Shown here piece after piece: positions 16,600 through 25,000 of a DNA stretch of 64,000 nucleotides. This stretch comes from Hungatella sp. (lineage in GTDB: Bacteria; Bacillota; Clostridia; Lachnospirales; Lachnospiraceae). The notes below the pieces were generated by a model. The model was not told the origin of the DNA. It searched no databases and worked only from the letters and a program-made list of their open reading frames with translations. Location of the stretch: contig JAAWBS010000068.1 of assembly GCA_022792815.1 (NCBI GenBank), positions 1 to 64,000 of the forward strand, in the 5' to 3' direction. The position numbers were made by a program, and so were the translations under genes. Position 1 is the stretch's first letter; every line of letters starts with the position of its first letter.

Positions 16600-17742
16600 A
16601 TGAGATTTTTATTTGCATCGGATTCTTTTAAGGGAACCTTGTCATCAGAGAAGATTATGGAGCTGTTGACCGAATCTGCGGAGAAGATTTTTCCGGGGTG
16701 TGAGACCGTGGGCGTGCCGATAGCCGACGGCGGTGAGGGAACCGTGGAGGCGGTGATCACCGTGACAAAAGGGGAGAGGCGGGCAGTGACGGTCCATGGC
16801 CCCTTAGGAGAGAGGACCGACAGCTTCTATGGCATCTTCCACGGGGACTGTGCCATCATCGAGATGGCGGCGGCCTCCGGTCTGCCCATGGTTCCGGAGG
16901 AGAAGAGAAATCCGCTGCACACCACCAGCTGCGGAACCGGGGAGCTGATTCGGGACGCTCTGGACCGAGGCTACAAAAAGATCTCCGTGGCCATCGGCGG
17001 AAGCGCCACCAATGACGGCGGCATGGGGGCTATGAGGGCACTGGGAGTGCGTTTCCTGGACAGTGACGGACAGGAGCTGGAGGGTAAGGGCTCCGACTTG
17101 GCCAAAGTGGCGGACATCGACGTGTCGGGACTTCACCCGGCGGCAGGGGAGGCGGAATTTACGGTCATGTGTGATGTGAACAACCCTCTCACAGGTCCGG
17201 AGGGAGCCACCTATACCTTTGGCAGACAAAAAGGAGGGACGCCGGAGATCCTGGAAGAGCTGGAGGCAGGCATGAAGCACTATGCCGCCGTGATTCGGGA
17301 CAAACTGGGGACAGACGTGGACGGCATCCCGGGAGCCGGGGCAGCAGGCGGCCTGGGGGCAGCCCTGTGCGTGTTCCTCCACGGGACCATGAAGTCGGGG
17401 ATCGAGACTGTGCTGGATCTCATGGATTTTGACGGGCTTTTGGGGGGGACGGACCTGGTGATCACCGGGGAGGGCCGCATCGACTGGCAGTCCGCCTTCG
17501 GGAAGGTGCCGAGCGGCATCGGGAAACGGTGCCGGGCCAGGAACATCCCGGCCATCGCCGTGGTAGGCGGTATGGGCGACGGGGCGGAGAAGATCTACGA
17601 TTTTGGAGTGGAGAGCATCCTGCCCACGATCAACGGCGCCATGGAGATCGGGGAGGCCTTAGAGCGCGCCGAGGAGCTGTATCGAAACGCGGCGGAGCGG
17701 ATGTTCCGCATGATTCGCGTGGGGATGGAGATGAAGAGATGA
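16600..17742 (+). CDS. garK: Glycerate kinase, GarK/GlxK family
   Basis: Phosphorylates D-glycerate (2-phosphoglycerate is the product for GarK-type enzymes), feeding the diacid carbon into glycolysis. The N-terminus FLFASDSFKGTLSS, the segment ADGGEGTVEAVI and the block IGGSATNDGGMGA are typical of this family. Its 380 residues are normal length. The ATG at 16600 follows GGAGG; a longer frame open from 16483 has no ribosome site and would run through the hairpin. The stop codon overlaps the start of the following aldo/keto reductase gene (ATGA). Confidence 0.93.
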   Translation: MRFLFASDSFKGTLSSEKIMELLTESAEKIFPGCETVGVPIADGGEGTVEAVITVTKGERRAVTVHGPLGERTDSFYGIFHGDCAIIEMAAASGLPMVPEEKRNPLHTTSCGTGELIRDALDRGYKKISVAIGGSATNDGGMGAMRALGVRFLDSDGQELEGKGSDLAKVADIDVSGLHPAAGEAEFTVMCDVNNPLTGPEGATYTFGRQKGGTPEILEELEAGMKHYAAVIRDKLGTDVDGIPGAGAAGGLGAALCVFLHGTMKSGIETVLDLMDFDGLLGGTDLVITGEGRIDWQSAFGKVPSGIGKRCRARNIPAIAVVGGMGDGAEKIYDFGVESILPTINGAMEIGEALERAEELYRNAAERMFRMIRVGMEMKR

Positions 17743-18596
17743 CAGAAAGACGGGTTTTGTTATCGGATGGGACGGAGGTACCTGCTATCGGGCAGGGCAC
17801 CTGGTATCTGGGAGAGCACAGGGACAGTATGGCAAGGGAGCAGGAGGCGCTGAGAGCCGGCATCGAGTCGGGTATGACATTGATCGACACTGCAGAGATG
17901 TACGGAAACGGCAAGGCGGAGCTTCTGATTGGCAGGACTATGGAGGGGATGGACCGGAGCCGTCTGTTTCTGGTATCCAAGGTATACCCCCATAATGCGG
18001 GACGAAAGCAGATCTTTAAGAGCTGTATGGACAGCCTGAAGAGGATGGGCACCGACTATCTGGATCTGTACCTTCTCCACTGGAGAGGAGGAATTCCGTT
18101 ATCGGAGACCGTAGCCTGTATGGAACAGCTGAAGAAGGAAGGAAAGATCCGCCGGTGGGGCGTGTCCAACTTTGACACCGACGACATGGAGGAGCTGTGG
18201 GAGGTGCCGGGCGGGAAGAACTGCGCGGTGAATCAGGTGCTGTATCACATGGGTTCCCGAGGCATCGAGTACGACTTGCTGCCGTGGATGAGGGATCACA
18301 AGGTCACCCTGATGGCCTACTGTCCCCTGGCTCAGGCCGGGGAACTGCGGCGAGGCCTCTATGAGAGTCAGACGCTGAATGCTGTCGCCCAGGCCCATAA
18401 GGCGACGGTGTCCCAGATCCTGTTGGCATTTGCGGTGCGGGACGGGAAGACCATCGCCATTCCAAGAAGCGGGCGAAAAGAGCATACCTTGGAGAATGGC
18501 GCCGCCGCCGGGGTGGTGCTGACGGAGGAGGAACTGAGGGTGATCGAGAGGGAGTTTCCGGGGCCGACCCGAAAGACTTATCTGGATATCGTGTAG
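17739..18596 (+). CDS. Aldo/keto reductase
   Basis: NAD(P)H-dependent oxidoreductase of the aldo/keto reductase superfamily, 285 residues, TIM barrel. The catalytic tetrad is intact: Asp50, Tyr55, Lys81 and His114 (LIDTAEMYGNG, LVSKVYPH, LLHWRG). The C-terminal nucleotide-binding IPRSGRKEHTLEN is also present. The ATG overlaps the glycerate kinase stop by four bases, so it is translationally coupled to the diacid operon. It may reduce tartronate semialdehyde or a related aldehyde, or process a side substrate. The natural substrate is unknown. Confidence 0.9.
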   Translation: MTERRVLLSDGTEVPAIGQGTWYLGEHRDSMAREQEALRAGIESGMTLIDTAEMYGNGKAELLIGRTMEGMDRSRLFLVSKVYPHNAGRKQIFKSCMDSLKRMGTDYLDLYLLHWRGGIPLSETVACMEQLKKEGKIRRWGVSNFDTDDMEELWEVPGGKNCAVNQVLYHMGSRGIEYDLLPWMRDHKVTLMAYCPLAQAGELRRGLYESQTLNAVAQAHKATVSQILLAFAVRDGKTIAIPRSGRKEHTLENGAAAGVVLTEEELRVIEREFPGPTRKTYLDIV

Positions 18597-18612
18597 GAAG
18601 GGAGAATGATTG

Positions 18613-19032
18613 ATGGAATACCGGGGATTTGGAAATCATTATGTGCTGAGGGTGGACAGGGGGGAGGAAGTGCTGGCCTCCATAGAGAAATTGTGCCGGG
18701 CGGAGAAGATCAGGCTGGGCAGCGCCGTGGGCCTGGGGGCCTGTGACCGTGTGACGGTGGGGCTTTTTGACACGGTGAATCGGGTGTACAAGAAACGTAC
18801 GTTTACAGGGCCCATGGAGATCACGTCCCTGGTGGGCAATATCTCCGAGAAGGACGGGGAGCCGTACCTGCATTTCCACATCAATGTCTGTGATGAGGAG
18901 AACCGGATTTGGGGCGGGCATCTGAACGAATGCCTGATCTCCGCTACCGGTGAGATCACGGTGACAGAGATCGAGGGCAGCGTGGAGAGGGAGATGAGCG
19001 AGGAGATCGGATTGAATCTGTATCGGTTTTAG
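18613..19032 (+). CDS. PPC (DUF296)-domain protein
   Basis: Small 139-residue protein consisting of a single PPC domain (plants and prokaryotes conserved; DUF296), the fold that accompanies AT-hooks in plants but stands alone in bacteria, where it forms trimers and may bind a metal. Landmarks are SAVGLGACDRVTVGLFD and LHFHINVCDEEN-RIWGGHLNECLI with conserved histidines. The role in bacteria is not established; DNA-binding or enzyme roles have been suggested for the family. AAGGGAG precedes the ATG at 18613. It closes the garR-aldolase-garK-reductase operon and converges on the LysR gene. Confidence 0.82.
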   Translation: MEYRGFGNHYVLRVDRGEEVLASIEKLCRAEKIRLGSAVGLGACDRVTVGLFDTVNRVYKKRTFTGPMEITSLVGNISEKDGEPYLHFHINVCDEENRIWGGHLNECLISATGEITVTEIEGSVEREMSEEIGLNLYRF

Positions 19033-19106
19033 ATCATTGACTATAGGGGGAGATGATGGCAGGGGGGGCTTTCGGCCCTACTGTTCCGCCCTCCTTCGCA
19101 GGCCGG

Positions 19107-20012
19107 TCAGGCAGTCCAATACTCCTTGACCAGACGGATAAATTCTCTGGCAGGATTGCTTAGGTAGGCATACTTTCCGTAGCTGGCAGTCACCTCCCAC
19201 ACAGGGCGGGAGGGCAGGGCGAAACAGGCGATGCCTTCCGGCCGGTTCTTTACATAGTGCCAGGGGATGACGCCGCAGCAGAGTCTGGCCTGGATCATGG
19301 ATAAGATGGTGGAGTTGCTGGAGGTCTCAAACAGCACATTAGGGACGAAACCGGAGCCCCGGAAGATGTCGTCGATCATCCGGCGGATGGTAGATTCCTT
19401 GTACATGAGGACAAAGGGTTCATACCGTAACTGCCCTAAGTCCATGACAGCCAGCGGCTCGCCTTGGGGGGCGGCACTGCGGCTGAGGGGATGCCCCTGG
19501 GGGAGAGCCAATACGATCTCCTCCTCAAATAAGGTGATGTAATTGTCTTTTGTCCTCTGGCCCTGGCACAGAGTCATAAACCCTAAGTCAAGTTCTCCCG
19601 CCGTGATGAGGGCCTGCTGTCTTCGAACACTCAGCTCGTTAGGAGTTACGGTCATGTCAGGGTAGAGACTGTGAAAACGGGGGTAGACATTAGTGAACAT
19701 CTCGATGCCTCTTCCCGGTGTAAATCCGATGGAGAGGCATCCTTTTTTTCTATCCGCCAGATCACGGATCCGGCTGTAAGTCCTGTGGCGGATGCACAGG
19801 ATCTCCCTGGCGCCCTCCAGATAGATCTCCCCGGCGGGGGTAGGGCTCCAGTCAGATTTGGTCCGCTTGAACAGCCGGACTCCCAGATCCTTTTCCAGCT
19901 TAAGCAGCTGCTGGTTTAGGGCGGACTGAGTGAGGAACAGCTTTTCCGCGGCCCGGGTGATGCTTTTTTCATCGGCAATTTTTATAATGTATTCTAACTG
20001 TTTTAAGTCCAT
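19107..20012 (-). CDS. LysR-family transcriptional regulator (first)
   Basis: 301-residue LysR-type regulator: N-terminal winged helix-turn-helix (MDLKQLEYIIKIADEKSITR to about residue 60, with the typical AAEKLFLTQSALNQQLLKLE) followed by the LysR substrate-binding domain. It converges on the garR operon and lies about 765 bases from garD, so either could be its target. The ribosome site is weak (AT-rich AATTTTTGG upstream), which suggests low expression. The effector is probably a sugar diacid or a product, by context only. Confidence 0.9.
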   Translation of the reverse strand: MDLKQLEYIIKIADEKSITRAAEKLFLTQSALNQQLLKLEKDLGVRLFKRTKSDWSPTPAGEIYLEGAREILCIRHRTYSRIRDLADRKKGCLSIGFTPGRGIEMFTNVYPRFHSLYPDMTVTPNELSVRRQQALITAGELDLGFMTLCQGQRTKDNYITLFEEEIVLALPQGHPLSRSAAPQGEPLAVMDLGQLRYEPFVLMYKESTIRRMIDDIFRGSGFVPNVLFETSSNSTILSMIQARLCCGVIPWHYVKNRPEGIACFALPSRPVWEVTASYGKYAYLSNPAREFIRLVKEYWTA

Positions 20013-20035
20013 AATTTTTGGATTGTCTGGAATAT

Positions 20036-20420
20036 TCAGCTTATTTTTATCAAGTAGGTTTCGGCAGATTCTTGTGTCAAGCCGAATTTTTCCCGGATTT
20101 TACTCAGGATAATATCGTCTGCGATCTGCAGCTCTTTGAATGCGGATATCATAGCTATGATTCCCGTTTCAATCCCTTTTTCCTCCACACCCTTACTCAA
20201 ATTACACATAAGCGACACCTCACTCTCTAATGTATGAGTCATTTTAACATGAAAATCTTCCTCCAGGCTTTGACATTTATCCTCGGAACCTTTCTCTGTA
20301 GAAAGAAGTACATTCAACAGGCGTACCCTCAATATACTTTTCCGCAATTTCATCTACATCATAATCCGCTTTCTCGTCTGTCACACGGATACTCTTCGCT
20401 ATGGTGGTATCAATGCCCAT
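20036..20420 (-). pseudogene. Remnant of a PD-(D/E)XK nuclease family (Rpn-like) transposase
   Basis: Two pieces of one gene in different frames. The first starts at 20420 after a good CAGGAGGTG site (MGIDTTIAKSIRVTDEKADY, then IAEKYIEGTP) and runs into a stop after a frame change. The second (VLLSTEKGSEDKCQSLEEDF to the stop at 20036, with ESEVSLMCNLSKGVEEKG) matches the C-terminal region of this mobile nuclease family as I know it from Lachnospiraceae. The middle of the usual roughly 300-residue protein is missing, so there is both an internal deletion and a frameshift. Non-functional. Confidence 0.65.
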
Positions 20421-20441
20421 GGCTTCACCTCCTGATTCTGT

Positions 20442-20723
20442 CTAGATTTTATCATATTTCACAGGAACAGGCCACCCATATTTTTTATCCTTCAAGATAC
20501 TGGGTCCAACAGGCACAAACTCCCTTGCCCATGACTCCCAATAAATGTAATAGGGTTTCTCCCCATGAAACCTGATGTCTTGATAATTAAAATATCTAAG
20601 TTTATATAATATATAATTAATTTTACTTACACACCAAGATGATTTATAATGGATGCCACAAGGCTGCCTGCCGCAGACGGGAAGCGGTGGCACAGCACAG
20701 ATCACGACGATTGGAAAGAACAC
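20442..20723 (-). pseudogene. Possible gene fragment
   Basis: An open stretch whose last 50 codons (YFNYQDIRFHGEKPYYIYWE, then EFVPVGPSILKDKKYGWPVP) read like real protein, while the first part is low quality and Cys-rich. I do not recognise the family. It lies beside the transposase remnant in an AT-rich gap, so a decayed gene end is more likely than an intact gene. Chance cannot be excluded. Confidence 0.25.
20580..20610 (+). promoter_or_regulatory. Candidate promoter of garD
   Basis: TTGATA (20580-20585) followed at 17 bp by TATATA (20603-20608), or at 19 bp by TATAAT (20605-20610), in an AT-rich patch. It implies a leader of about 165 bases before garD. Confidence 0.4.
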
Positions 20724-20777
20724 CGCCAGCCATAAAATTCAGTCGGAGGCCGGTGTCGGAAAAAGGAGGATAATGTC

Positions 20778-22298
20778 ATGAGTCAGCGGTTGTATGTGAA
20801 GATTCGGGAAGAAGACAATGTGGTCATTGCGGTCAGAGACCTGGCGGCGGGAACCCAGGTTATGGAAGGGCTTAAGGTCAACCAGGATATCCCCCAGGCC
20901 CACAAGATCGCCCTGTGTGACATCCCGGCAGGGGGAGAGATCATCCGTTATGGGGTGGTTCTGGGGTATGCCATCGGTGATATCAAGAAAGGGGACTGGA
21001 TCAATGAGCATATGCTGGAACTGCCGGAGAGCCCTTCTGTAGATGACATGGCATTCGGCACCAATCTGGTAAAGACAGAGGATCTGCCCATGCCCACCAG
21101 GACGGTCTGGATGGGATATAAGAATGCGGAGGGACCGGCGGGGACCAGGAATCTGCTGGGGATCGTGACCACCGTCCAGTGTGCGGCGGGAGTGCTGAAG
21201 GTAGCGGTGGAGAGGATTAAGAGAGAACTGCTCCCCAAGTATCCCAATGTAGACGGAGTGGTGGCAGTCACTCACCCTTACGGCTGCGGTGTCGCCATCA
21301 ATGCGCCTCTGGCCGTCATCCCTATCCGTGCCATAACCAATGTGATCCGCCACCCCAACTTCGGCGGTCAGATCATGGTGGTGGGCCTTGGCTGCGAGAA
21401 GCTGACCTATGACCGGGTGCTGCCAAAGGAGGACATTACCCCGGAGAACGTATTGACGCTCCAGGATTATGCAGGCCACGATGCCATGATGAACGCCATC
21501 ATGGAGATGGCGGAGAAGAAGCTGGAGAAACTGAATCGGAGAAAGCGCGAGGAGCTGCCCCTGAGCGATCTGCTGATCGGGATGCAGTGCGGAGGAAGCG
21601 ATGCATTTTCCGGTGTGTCTGCCAACCCCAGCGCAGGCTATGCGGCGGATATGCTGGTGAGAGGCGGCGCCACCGTGATGTTCAGCGAGGTGACCGAGGT
21701 CAGGGACGGGGTCCATATGCTGGCAGCCCGCTGCGGGGATGCCCACACCCGTGACAGGCTGGCGGAGGAGATGAAATGGTATGACCGCTACCTGGCTGAC
21801 GGCGGGGTGGACCGGGATGCCAACCCCACCCCCGGTAATAAACAGGGGGGCCTGGCCAATATCGTGGAGAAGGCCATGGGAAGCATCGCAAAAAGCGGCA
21901 CCAGCCAGATCATGGAGGTGCTGTCGCCTGCCGAAAAGCCCACCAGACACGGCTTGATCTACGGGGCTACTCCGGCCAGCGACATCGTCTGCGGCCCCAG
22001 CCAGGTGGCCAGCGGCATCGGCCTGCAGGTCTTCATGACCGGGCGGGGGACTCCCTACGGACTGGACATCTGCCCGGTCATCAAGGTGTGCAGCCGCAAC
22101 GAGATGAAGGAGCACTGGTTTGACCTGATCGACATCTCGGCGGGAGATGTGGCCATCGGAGAGAGGACCATCGCCCAGGTGGGACAGGAGATCTTTGACA
22201 TGATCCTGGATGTGGCCAGCGGGATCAGGGAACCTTACAGCGACAAGTACGGATTCCACAACGATATGTGCATCTTTAATCCGGCGCCGATTACGTGA
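20778..22298 (+). CDS. garD: Galactarate dehydratase
   Basis: Dehydrates galactarate (mucate) to 5-keto-4-deoxy-D-glucarate; iron-dependent member of the UxaA/altronate dehydratase superfamily. An N-terminal SAF domain (about 1-75) precedes the catalytic domain. Long stretches agree with my memory of E. coli GarD, such as HPYGCGVAINAPLAVIPIR, VGMQCGGSDAFSGV-type GMQCGGSDAFSGVSANP, MFSEVTEVRDG, ANPTPGNKQGGLANIVEKAM and RGLIYGATPASD-type LIYGATPASDIVCG. The C-terminus NPAPIT is also characteristic. Its 506 residues match. The ATG follows AAGGAGG. It is a single-gene unit closed by a strong terminator. Confidence 0.95.
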   Translation: MSQRLYVKIREEDNVVIAVRDLAAGTQVMEGLKVNQDIPQAHKIALCDIPAGGEIIRYGVVLGYAIGDIKKGDWINEHMLELPESPSVDDMAFGTNLVKTEDLPMPTRTVWMGYKNAEGPAGTRNLLGIVTTVQCAAGVLKVAVERIKRELLPKYPNVDGVVAVTHPYGCGVAINAPLAVIPIRAITNVIRHPNFGGQIMVVGLGCEKLTYDRVLPKEDITPENVLTLQDYAGHDAMMNAIMEMAEKKLEKLNRRKREELPLSDLLIGMQCGGSDAFSGVSANPSAGYAADMLVRGGATVMFSEVTEVRDGVHMLAARCGDAHTRDRLAEEMKWYDRYLADGGVDRDANPTPGNKQGGLANIVEKAMGSIAKSGTSQIMEVLSPAEKPTRHGLIYGATPASDIVCGPSQVASGIGLQVFMTGRGTPYGLDICPVIKVCSRNEMKEHWFDLIDISAGDVAIGERTIAQVGQEIFDMILDVASGIREPYSDKYGFHNDMCIFNPAPIT

Positions 22299-22337
22299 CA
22301 GGCAGCACGAGGGTTATCTACAGAAAAGAATGAATAT

Positions 22338-22377
22338 GGAAAGGGAGCTGGTGTGACCACAGCTCCCTTTCCTTTTT
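22338..22377 (+). terminator. Rho-independent terminator after garD
   Basis: GGAAAGGGAGCTG and CAGCTCCCTTTCC are perfect 13-bp arms around a 9-base loop, followed by TTTTT. It lies between garD and the convergent LysR gene. Confidence 0.92.
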
Positions 22378-22411
22378 GCGCTATACGGAAGGACCTCACA
22401 GACGGGTAAAG

Positions 22412-23320
22412 CTAAACAGCTACCCCATAAGGCTTAAAATAGTCCACGATAGCATCGCAGAGCGCCTTCTCAGCCGGATTCATGACCCAGTTCTGCCTCC
22501 AAACCAGCAGGTTGTACCGATAGAGGCCGGGCGCCAGCGAATAGTAGTGGATGTGCTCCCTGTCATCGATGCAGGACTCAGCGATAAATGCGATGCCTGC
22601 CCCCCGGCGGACCATGCTCTGAGTGGTGGAGATGCTGTTGGTCTCGCAGACCGCCTTGGGATTAAAGTGATATTGGGCAAACAGCTTGTCAGAGAGATGA
22701 CGCAGGGAGGAACTCTTCTTGGACAGCAGAAAGTTCTCACCGCTGAAGGTGGACATAAAGTCCTCCACGGAAATCGTCTCTCCAGGATGGGAGGCGCAGT
22801 AGCTGTGGTCGGCAGGAATAGCTGCCATGACTTCTTCTCTCCGGAGGATGGCATGATGATCCTCAAAAGGACTGAGACGGCTGGAAGCCACGATAGCCAG
22901 ATCCAGCTGTTCCTCCAGAAGAAGCTTGGTGATATTGGAGAGATTGCCCTCTGTGATCTCGATGTTTACATGGGGATACATGGATTTGAATGCGGGAACG
23001 ATCTCAGAGAGCATCCTCAGGGCAAACTGGGAAGTGGCACCGATCATCAGGTTGGTCTGGCTGTCCAGGGCAGAGATGTCTTTATAGAGCTGCTTTTTGA
23101 TCTGCAGCACCTGCCTGGCTGCTTCGGTGTACATCTGCCCGGCAGGGGTCAGAGCCAGCTCGCCTTTGGCCCGAAAGAACAGAGGGGTTCCCACCTCCTG
23201 CTCCAGCTTGGACAGATATTGGCTTAAAGAGGACTGAGACACATACAGTTCTTCCGCGGCTTTGGTCATGTTCTTGTGCTTGGCAATGGTTAAAATGTAG
23301 GTCAGATACTTGGTATCCAT
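22412..23320 (-). CDS. LysR-family transcriptional regulator (second)
   Basis: 302-residue LysR-type regulator with the N-terminal helix-turn-helix (MDTKYLTYILTIAKHKNMTK, then AAEELYVSQSSLSQYLSKLE) and an effector domain. GGAAAGGAAG precedes the ATG. It diverges from the gudX-tct-gudD operon, and the intervening 304 bases hold a 44-bp tandem repeat and two dyads, so this operon is its likely target. LysR regulators placed this way usually activate the divergent operon in response to its substrate, here presumably glucarate or galactarate (inferred). Confidence 0.92.
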   Translation of the reverse strand: MDTKYLTYILTIAKHKNMTKAAEELYVSQSSLSQYLSKLEQEVGTPLFFRAKGELALTPAGQMYTEAARQVLQIKKQLYKDISALDSQTNLMIGATSQFALRMLSEIVPAFKSMYPHVNIEITEGNLSNITKLLLEEQLDLAIVASSRLSPFEDHHAILRREEVMAAIPADHSYCASHPGETISVEDFMSTFSGENFLLSKKSSSLRHLSDKLFAQYHFNPKAVCETNSISTTQSMVRRGAGIAFIAESCIDDREHIHYYSLAPGLYRYNLLVWRQNWVMNPAEKALCDAIVDYFKPYGVAV

Positions 23321-23334
23321 GTAAATGTGCTTCC

Positions 23335-23422
23335 TTTCCTCTATATTGGCCGAATGGCCATCCTGGTATCCTTTAGGGTTTCCTCTATATTGGCCGAATG
23401 GCCATCCTGGTATCCGTTAGGA
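23335..23422. repeat. Tandem 44-bp direct repeat with internal palindrome, upstream of LysR
   Basis: Two copies with a 44-bp period, differing at only a few positions near their ends. Each holds TGGCCGAATGGCCA, a perfect 5-bp dyad with four central bases (centred near 23352 and 23396), and TCCTGGTATCC. The first copy abuts the LysR ribosome site. The dyads are 44 bp (about four helical turns) apart, so a protein bound to both would face the same side of the DNA. Confidence 0.85.
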
Positions 23423-23508
23423 TTTTCTCTAAGATTAACGGTATGTAAAGAGTATACAAAATCACAGTTAAAAATGCAATAGAATCGGACGGAAAAGGAA
23501 TTATTAGC

Positions 23509-23533
23509 AAAAGTGATTGAGAGAATCACTTTT
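23509..23533. promoter_or_regulatory. 10-bp dyad upstream of the gudX operon
   Basis: AAAAGTGATT and AATCACTTTT are perfect arms around GAGAG, 92 bases before gudX. It could be an operator or a weak AU-type hairpin. An AT-rich -10-like TATATT follows about 20 bases later. Confidence 0.45.
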
Positions 23534-23624
23534 ATGAATTGGTAAAATCAAACAAATTATATTAAGATGGATTCAAGAGGAGACAGAAATTTATCCAAGA
23601 AGAAATGAGAGAGGAGGCGTGCAT

Positions 23625-24968
23625 ATGGAGAAAGGAACCCCGATCATCAAGGAGATGCAGGTGATCCCTGTGGCGGGAAAGGATAGTATGCTGATGACCT
23701 TGAGCGGAGCCCATGCCCCATTTTTTACAAGGAATCTGGTAATCTTAAAAGACAGCGCAGGCCACAGGGGAATCGGAGAGATTCATGGAGGGGACTATAC
23801 CTGCGAGTCCTTAAAGGCCTGTATCCCCCTGGTGGAAGGACAGCCGGTGGGGGCTTACCGAAGGGTTTTGCAGACCATCCACAGGGCGGCAGCAGGGACG
23901 GCCGGGGATGACGGGGAGGGGATCCAGACCCTGGATATCAGTAAGCTGAAATTTGTAGTAAAGGCGGAATGGGCTATCGAATGTGCCATGCTGGATCTGC
24001 TGGGACAGTATTTAGACCTTCCCATGTGTGAACTTTTGGGTGAGGGAAGGCAGAGGGACAGGGTGGAGACTCTGGGGTATCTGTTCTATGTAAGCGACAA
24101 AAAGAAGGCAGATCTGCCCTACCTTGACGAGAGCTACAGCGATGATTCCTGGTTTCGGCTGAGAAGGCAGGAGATGCTTAGCACAGAGCGTCTGGTGGAA
24201 CAGGCCGGTACCCTTCATGACAAATACGGTTTTTGCAACTTTAAGCTGAAAGGCGGAGTGCTGGAAGGCGAAAAAGAGATGGAGACGGTGAGAGCCCTAA
24301 AAAAGCAGTTCCCGGAGGGCAGGATCAACATAGATCCCAATGGCGCCTGGAGCTTAAGAGAAGCCGTAGATTTATGTAAATCTATGGAGGGTATTCTGAC
24401 CTACATAGAAGATCCCTGCGGACCGGAGGCCGGTTTCAGCAGCAGGGAGATTATGGCAGAGTTTAAAAATGCTGTAAACCTTCCGGTGGCCACCAACATG
24501 ATTGCCACCAATTGGAGGCAGTTTTACCACTCCGTCGCCTTAAAGGCAGTGGATATCGTTCTGGCAGACCCCCATTTCTGGGGATTTGAGGGCAGTGTGC
24601 GGATGGCGCAGCTATTAGATGATTGGGGCCTGACCTGGGGCAGCCATTCCAACAATCATTTTGACATCACTCTGACTGCCTTTGCCCATGTGGCAGCGGC
24701 AGCCCCGGGAAAGCCGACGGCTCTGGATACCCACTGGATCTGGCAGGACGGCCAGAATCTCTTAAAGGATGCTCCCGAGATCAGAGACGGATACTTACAG
24801 GTACCGGATAAACCGGGCATGGGTGTGACTATCGATATGGATAAGGTGGAGGAGGCCAACAGGCTGTATGGTAAGCTTCCCAGCCACGACCGCAACGACG
24901 CGGAGGCAATGCAGTATCTGATTCCGGGCTGGCAATATGATTCCAAGAGACCGGCCCTGGTGAGATAA
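23625..24968 (+). CDS. Glucarate dehydratase-related enolase-superfamily protein (GudX-like)
   Basis: Enolase-superfamily member of the glucarate dehydratase subgroup, 447 residues, cytoplasmic. The machinery appears complete: the KxK pair Lys207/Lys209 (FKLKGG), metal ligands Asp237 (DPNG) and Glu262 (EDPCG), Asn291 (TNMIAT), Asp315 and His341 (HSNNHFD). Compared with the paralogue at 29013 it diverges in the loop after GEI (GDYTC rather than GGKKI) and in TNWRQFYH. In these places it resembles E. coli GudX, the 'glucarate dehydratase-related' protein, more than GudD. It may have a different diacid preference. The ATG at 23625 follows GAGGAGG. First gene of the gudX-tctC-tctB-tctA-MBL-gudD operon. 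Confidence 0.88.
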   Translation: MEKGTPIIKEMQVIPVAGKDSMLMTLSGAHAPFFTRNLVILKDSAGHRGIGEIHGGDYTCESLKACIPLVEGQPVGAYRRVLQTIHRAAAGTAGDDGEGIQTLDISKLKFVVKAEWAIECAMLDLLGQYLDLPMCELLGEGRQRDRVETLGYLFYVSDKKKADLPYLDESYSDDSWFRLRRQEMLSTERLVEQAGTLHDKYGFCNFKLKGGVLEGEKEMETVRALKKQFPEGRINIDPNGAWSLREAVDLCKSMEGILTYIEDPCGPEAGFSSREIMAEFKNAVNLPVATNMIATNWRQFYHSVALKAVDIVLADPHFWGFEGSVRMAQLLDDWGLTWGSHSNNHFDITLTAFAHVAAAAPGKPTALDTHWIWQDGQNLLKDAPEIRDGYLQVPDKPGMGVTIDMDKVEEANRLYGKLPSHDRNDAEAMQYLIPGWQYDSKRPALVR

Positions 24969-25000
24969 GGTTCTTATAAAGAAAAAAGGAGAAGAGAAAA

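Noticed and set aside
20739-22259. 506-codon open frame antisense to garD
   Set aside because: It mirrors the codon pattern of garD almost base for base, has no ribosome site, and its product is low-complexity His/Asp-rich. Shadow of a GC-rich gene.
23335-23422. CRISPR-like array
   Set aside because: Only two adjacent copies with no spacers between them and no cas genes; it is a simple tandem duplication.
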